DNA from: Caldilinea sp. CFX5 | GTDB lineage: Bacteria > Chloroflexota > Anaerolineae > Caldilineales > Caldilineaceae | Direction of reading: 5' to 3' | Assembly: GCA_021405325.1 (NCBI GenBank) | Contig: QWII01000068.1 | Coordinates: 1-52,217 of the forward strand | DNA length: 52,217 nucleotides | Shown here: positions 49,472-52,217 of the stretch, piece after piece | How positions within the stretch are numbered: the first letter of the stretch is position 1 | How the letters are laid out: every line of letters starts with the position of its first letter | Notes under the pieces: model-generated | Told to the model about the DNA's origin: nothing | Databases searched by the model: none | Seen by the model: only the letters and a program-made list of their open reading frames with translations | Program-made: the position numbers and the translations under genes

Positions 49472-50686
49472 ATGATAAACCCATATTTTCTGATGATGTT
49501 GCTTTATCTGTTTGTGGCAGTGTTGGCCGCATTTGACGCGTCGCTGATTAGTCTCAACTTACTGCCTTGGTTTAACGGCGTGCGCTGGTTACGCGTCCAC
49601 TTTATCACGCTGGGGATGATGACCCAGATCCTCTTTGGCGCGCTGCCTGTTCTGGTGGCAACCCGCCGCCACTTGCCCCGCCCGGCAACGCGCTGGGACA
49701 TTTGGCTGACGCTCAACGTGGGGCTGATCATTTTGCTGGCCGGCATTCCCAGCATGAATCCGCAACTGATCTTCACCGGCGGGACTTTGATCTTTATTGC
49801 TGCCATGTTGCTTGCCCACCAACTGTGGGGGCTGCGCAGCGCCGATGCCCAGCCCTTGAGCCAGAGCGTCAAATTCTATGTCACCGGTCTGCTCTATCTG
49901 CTCTTAGGGATCATTGTCGGCACAGGCTTGTGGCTGGGCTGGAGCGGCCCGCTGCGCATTCAAGTGCCGCTGGAGGTACATATTCACGCCAACAACTGGG
50001 GCTTTCTCTCGTTGGTCTTTGCCGGGTTGATCATTGATATGATTCCCCTGCTGCGCGGTCAACCCCTGGCGACCGGGCGCACGCTCACCCTGATCTTTTG
50101 GGGGATGACGCTCGGCGCGCTGGGCCTCGTTCTTGGGCCGTGGCTGGGCGGCGCGCTGTGGGTGACGGTGCCGGGGTTGGCGTTGCACATTGCGGCGACA
50201 GTTTGGCTGCTGGGGCTGCTCGTGCGGGGCTTGGCGCAAGCCGGCGTCATGCGCACAGCGGGCGCCTGGCATCTCATGACGGCCTATATCTGGATTCTCT
50301 TGCCCGTCCTGATTGCACCCATGATTCTGCTCAACGTCCCCGGCTTTGTCGGCGGGGACATTGAGGCGACGGCGCCGCAGGCGTTGATCTATGGCTGGGT
50401 GTTGCAATTTGGCTTTGCCTTAATCCCCTTCCTGGTTCAGCGCTATCTGCTGGGTGAGAGCAAGGCTGGTTTGGGCGGCAACTGGTTCAGCCTGCTGATG
50501 GTCAATGTGGGGAGCGCTCTCGTCTGGGCCAGTATCTTTGTGGTGCCGCTGCGCAACAATTTGCATAGCTTGGCCTATCTGGTCTATGTGATCGCACTGC
50601 TGCCCATCGCCTGGCAACTGGGGCGATTGTTGCACGATTGGTTCAAAACCGTGGACCAAGGAAGGTTAGCGCCGGCTGGCGACTAA
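49472..50686 (+). CDS. NnrS / heme-copper-oxidase-subunit-I-like membrane protein
   Basis: A 404-residue protein with about twelve membrane segments and several membrane His: VHFITLGMMTQILFG, EVHIHANNWGFLSL and LALHIAATVW. The arrangement recalls NnrS and oxidase subunit I-like proteins, heme/copper membrane proteins linked to NO and oxygen handling. No full oxidase His set is identified, so activity is uncertain. GTGGAGG is the ribosome-binding site; a terminator hairpin follows. Confidence 0.55.
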   Translation: MINPYFLMMLLYLFVAVLAAFDASLISLNLLPWFNGVRWLRVHFITLGMMTQILFGALPVLVATRRHLPRPATRWDIWLTLNVGLIILLAGIPSMNPQLIFTGGTLIFIAAMLLAHQLWGLRSADAQPLSQSVKFYVTGLLYLLLGIIVGTGLWLGWSGPLRIQVPLEVHIHANNWGFLSLVFAGLIIDMIPLLRGQPLATGRTLTLIFWGMTLGALGLVLGPWLGGALWVTVPGLALHIAATVWLLGLLVRGLAQAGVMRTAGAWHLMTAYIWILLPVLIAPMILLNVPGFVGGDIEATAPQALIYGWVLQFGFALIPFLVQRYLLGESKAGLGGNWFSLLMVNVGSALVWASIFVVPLRNNLHSLAYLVYVIALLPIAWQLGRLLHDWFKTVDQGRLAPAGD

Positions 50687-50696
50687 TCAACACCTG

Positions 50697-50740
50697 TAAC
50701 CAGACCTGTCAGGTTTTTGGAAACCCGACAGGTCTGGTTA
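50697..50740. terminator. Terminator hairpin
   Basis: Arms 50697-50716 and 50721-50740 pair over 20 bases with one mismatch and a 4-base loop, just after the NnrS-like gene. Confidence 0.8.
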
Positions 50741-50827
50741 TGCGTAAGTCCAGGGACTTGCTGACAACTGCGGCCGACTCCCGGAGCCGGATTACCTTTT
50801 ATAGCCTATTTGCCATCATGGGAATCA

Positions 50828-50867
50828 GACAAAAGTCGAGGAATTCTTGCCATTCAGGTGCTATATT
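50828..50867 (+). promoter_or_regulatory. GACAAAAGTC activator-type site C and -10 box
   Basis: GACAAAAGTC (50828-50837), 24 bases, then TATATT (50862-50867). Shared extra bases with site A: G four bases after the motif and TGCCA at bases 11-15 after it. It drives the M50 protease gene. Confidence 0.65.
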
Positions 50868-50945
50868 GGATATACGGTACTGGAGCGTTTTTCGTATTCA
50901 AGATTTTCAAAATTCTGATATTGGCTGATGGAAGGGAGGGTTCCT

Positions 50946-52067
50946 ATGAGTTGGTCAATCAAACTATTCAAAATCAGCGGGATCGACATTAAGGTTCATC
51001 TGACCTTTGTCTTGATCCTGGTTTGGGCTGCCTACCGATGGGGCGTGAGCACAGGCAAGGGTCTGGAGGGCGCGCTCTTTGGGGTGGCGGTTACGCTGCT
51101 GCTCTTCCTGTGTGTCACGTTGCATGAACTGGGACACAGCTTCCAGGCGCTGCGCTTTGGCGTCCCGGTCAAAGATATTACGCTGTGGCCCTTTGGCGGC
51201 TTGGCGCAGATCGAACGCATGCCTGAGAAACCAAGCCAGGAACTGCGCATTGCCATTGCCGGGCCGCTGGTCAATCTGGTTATCGGCTTTGGGTTGCTGC
51301 TGTTGAGCCAGCTCTTCCAGCTCCAGGGCTGGCTGGCGATCGATCAGCTCTTCCAAGTTTTGGGTGATGTCAGTTGGCAGGGGTTGCTGGCGTACCTGAT
51401 TATGGCCAACTTTGCCTTGGCTATCTTCAACTTGATCCCGGCCTTTCCCATGGACGGCGGGCGCGTCCTGCGGGCGGTGCTGGCTATGCGCATGGACCAC
51501 GCCAAAGCCACCCGCTGGGCCGTGGGCATTGGTCAGACGTTGGCCTGGGGGCTGGGATTGTGGGGTTTTACCAGCGGCAGTTATACGCTCATCCTGATCG
51601 CGATCTTTGTTTATCTGGCGGCGGGTCAGGAGGGCAGAACGAGTGAAATTAAAAGTGTGCTGGGTGACATGAAGGTTGGTCAGGCCATGTCACGCCAGGT
51701 GCAGACCCTCTCTCCGGCAGACCGATTACAGCGGGCGATGGACCTCACCCTGCAAACCATGCAAGCCGACTTCCCGGTGGTGGAGAATGGCCGGTTGACC
51801 GGCTTGCTAACCGAAAAGGAACTCTTGGCCGGGTTGCAACAAGCCGACCCCGATCAACCGGTGGGTGCGTTTATGCGCAGCGATTTTCCGGTAATTTCAA
51901 CCGGCGCCTTCCTGTTCGACGCCCAGGAACAGATGGCGCGCACACAGATGCGCGCGCTACCTGTAGCGGACAACGGCCAGGTCGTCGGTCTGTTGACCGC
52001 TGAGGATCTCAACGAGGCTTATCGCATGTTGTCCATCAGCCCCCAACTGGCGTTGAAGCCGGCTTGA
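50946..52067 (+). CDS. M50 site-2 protease with two CBS domains
   Basis: A 373-residue intramembrane metalloprotease of the CBS-containing S2P group. The zinc motif HELGH is in the second segment region, the partner motif FPMDGGRVLRA later, and six or so membrane segments are visible. Residues about 245-365 form two CBS domains, which usually bind adenine nucleotides and could gate activity by energy state. GGGAGGG lies before the ATG at 50946. The mycobacterial DosR regulon contains a protein of this type (Rv2625c), which fits the upstream motif. Confidence 0.88.
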   Translation: MSWSIKLFKISGIDIKVHLTFVLILVWAAYRWGVSTGKGLEGALFGVAVTLLLFLCVTLHELGHSFQALRFGVPVKDITLWPFGGLAQIERMPEKPSQELRIAIAGPLVNLVIGFGLLLLSQLFQLQGWLAIDQLFQVLGDVSWQGLLAYLIMANFALAIFNLIPAFPMDGGRVLRAVLAMRMDHAKATRWAVGIGQTLAWGLGLWGFTSGSYTLILIAIFVYLAAGQEGRTSEIKSVLGDMKVGQAMSRQVQTLSPADRLQRAMDLTLQTMQADFPVVENGRLTGLLTEKELLAGLQQADPDQPVGAFMRSDFPVISTGAFLFDAQEQMARTQMRALPVADNGQVVGLLTAEDLNEAYRMLSISPQLALKPA

Positions 52068-52130
52068 GGGATTACGAAGATCAAGGCGACAGACGCGGTT
52101 GATCTTCCAGCAAATCGGCTAGGACAGAGC

Positions 52131-52192
52131 GGCCTAAGTAAGCCAGTCGGTCAGTAGGACAGTAAGTCAGTCACTGTCTCACTGTCTCACTG
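52131..52192. repeat. Short imperfect tandem repeats at window end
   Basis: Units such as GTCAGTAGGACAGTAAGTCAG and CACTGTCT repeat imperfectly from about 52144. They resemble, in scale, the repeats at 7504 and 12488. No gene is seen in 52068-52217. Confidence 0.6.
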
Positions 52193-52217
52193 GCAACTAT
52201 GGGTTTATTTACGCCGT

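Overview
The window is about 52 kb of GC-rich bacterial chromosome. The gene content and protein styles suggest a Chloroflexota bacterium of the Anaerolineae/Caldilineae type. Pointers are two secreted subtilases that both end in the tail RLYLPLI, a WSSVS repeat tail on one of them, a one-chain class I fumarase, a DUF5666-repeat exoprotein, abundant GGCGCC/GCCGGC words, and many long near-perfect inverted repeats after stop codons. The lineage is inferred from style; no rRNA or other marker gene is present. I saw no rRNA, tRNA, CRISPR array, prophage or complete insertion sequence.

Layout. 0.3-6.9 kb (minus strand): a DUF5666-repeat secreted protein, a 2-hydroxyacid dehydrogenase / PNPOx-like / M19 dipeptidase-like operon, and a subtilase. 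7.0-11.2 kb (plus): a strong promoter, a 27-codon leader ORF, hairpins and a 7-bp tandem repeat, then a heterodimeric ABC exporter pair. 11.3-12.2 kb (minus): an FG-GAP-type protein of five near-identical 51-residue repeats. 12.4-14.9 kb (plus): a PhyH dioxygenase with an 8-bp tandem repeat in its 5' leader, and a Gfo/Idh/MocA oxidoreductase. 14.9-19.0 kb (minus): a 1342-residue multi-PAS histidine kinase. 19.4-22.3 kb (plus): ComEC and a small AT-hook-like protein. 22.5-26.3 kb: a split DUF35 gene pair, a Yip1-like protein, a truncated AraC regulator, a VOC protein, a YhhN protein and a DinB protein.

26.4-30.1 kb is a compact regulatory unit. A lipoprotein gene and a MarR gene diverge from overlapping -35 boxes, with two matching 19-bp dyads placed over the promoters. 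The MarR gene overlaps an enolase-superfamily acid-sugar-dehydratase-like gene, followed by an amidohydrolase. Fumarase overlapping a second subtilase follows (30.2-34.0 kb), then a flavin reductase and an SH3 exoprotein on the minus strand.

36.4-46.4 kb is a one-direction run of mostly unnamed membrane proteins, each with a good ribosome-binding site: a membrane-anchored beta-lactamase-like hydrolase, a GyrI-like protein, an HSL-type hydrolase, a CPBP-like protein, a LiaF/toastrack-like protein, an SRPBCC-like protein and several multi-pass proteins. It looks like an envelope-homeostasis module, but that role is inferred.

47-52 kb is the most interesting stretch. The 10-bp motif GACAAAAGTC occurs three times, each 24-25 bp upstream of a -10-like hexamer (centre near -41.5). 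The motifs precede a small membrane protein, a PRC-barrel protein and an M50 site-2 protease with two CBS domains. Between them lie two membrane proteins with an H-x-H-(G/A)-N motif and a cupin. The motif has the GAC-N4-GTC core of DosR/NarL-type boxes, and the M50-CBS protease has a counterpart in the mycobacterial DosR regulon. I propose a small redox/NO/hypoxia-type stress regulon.
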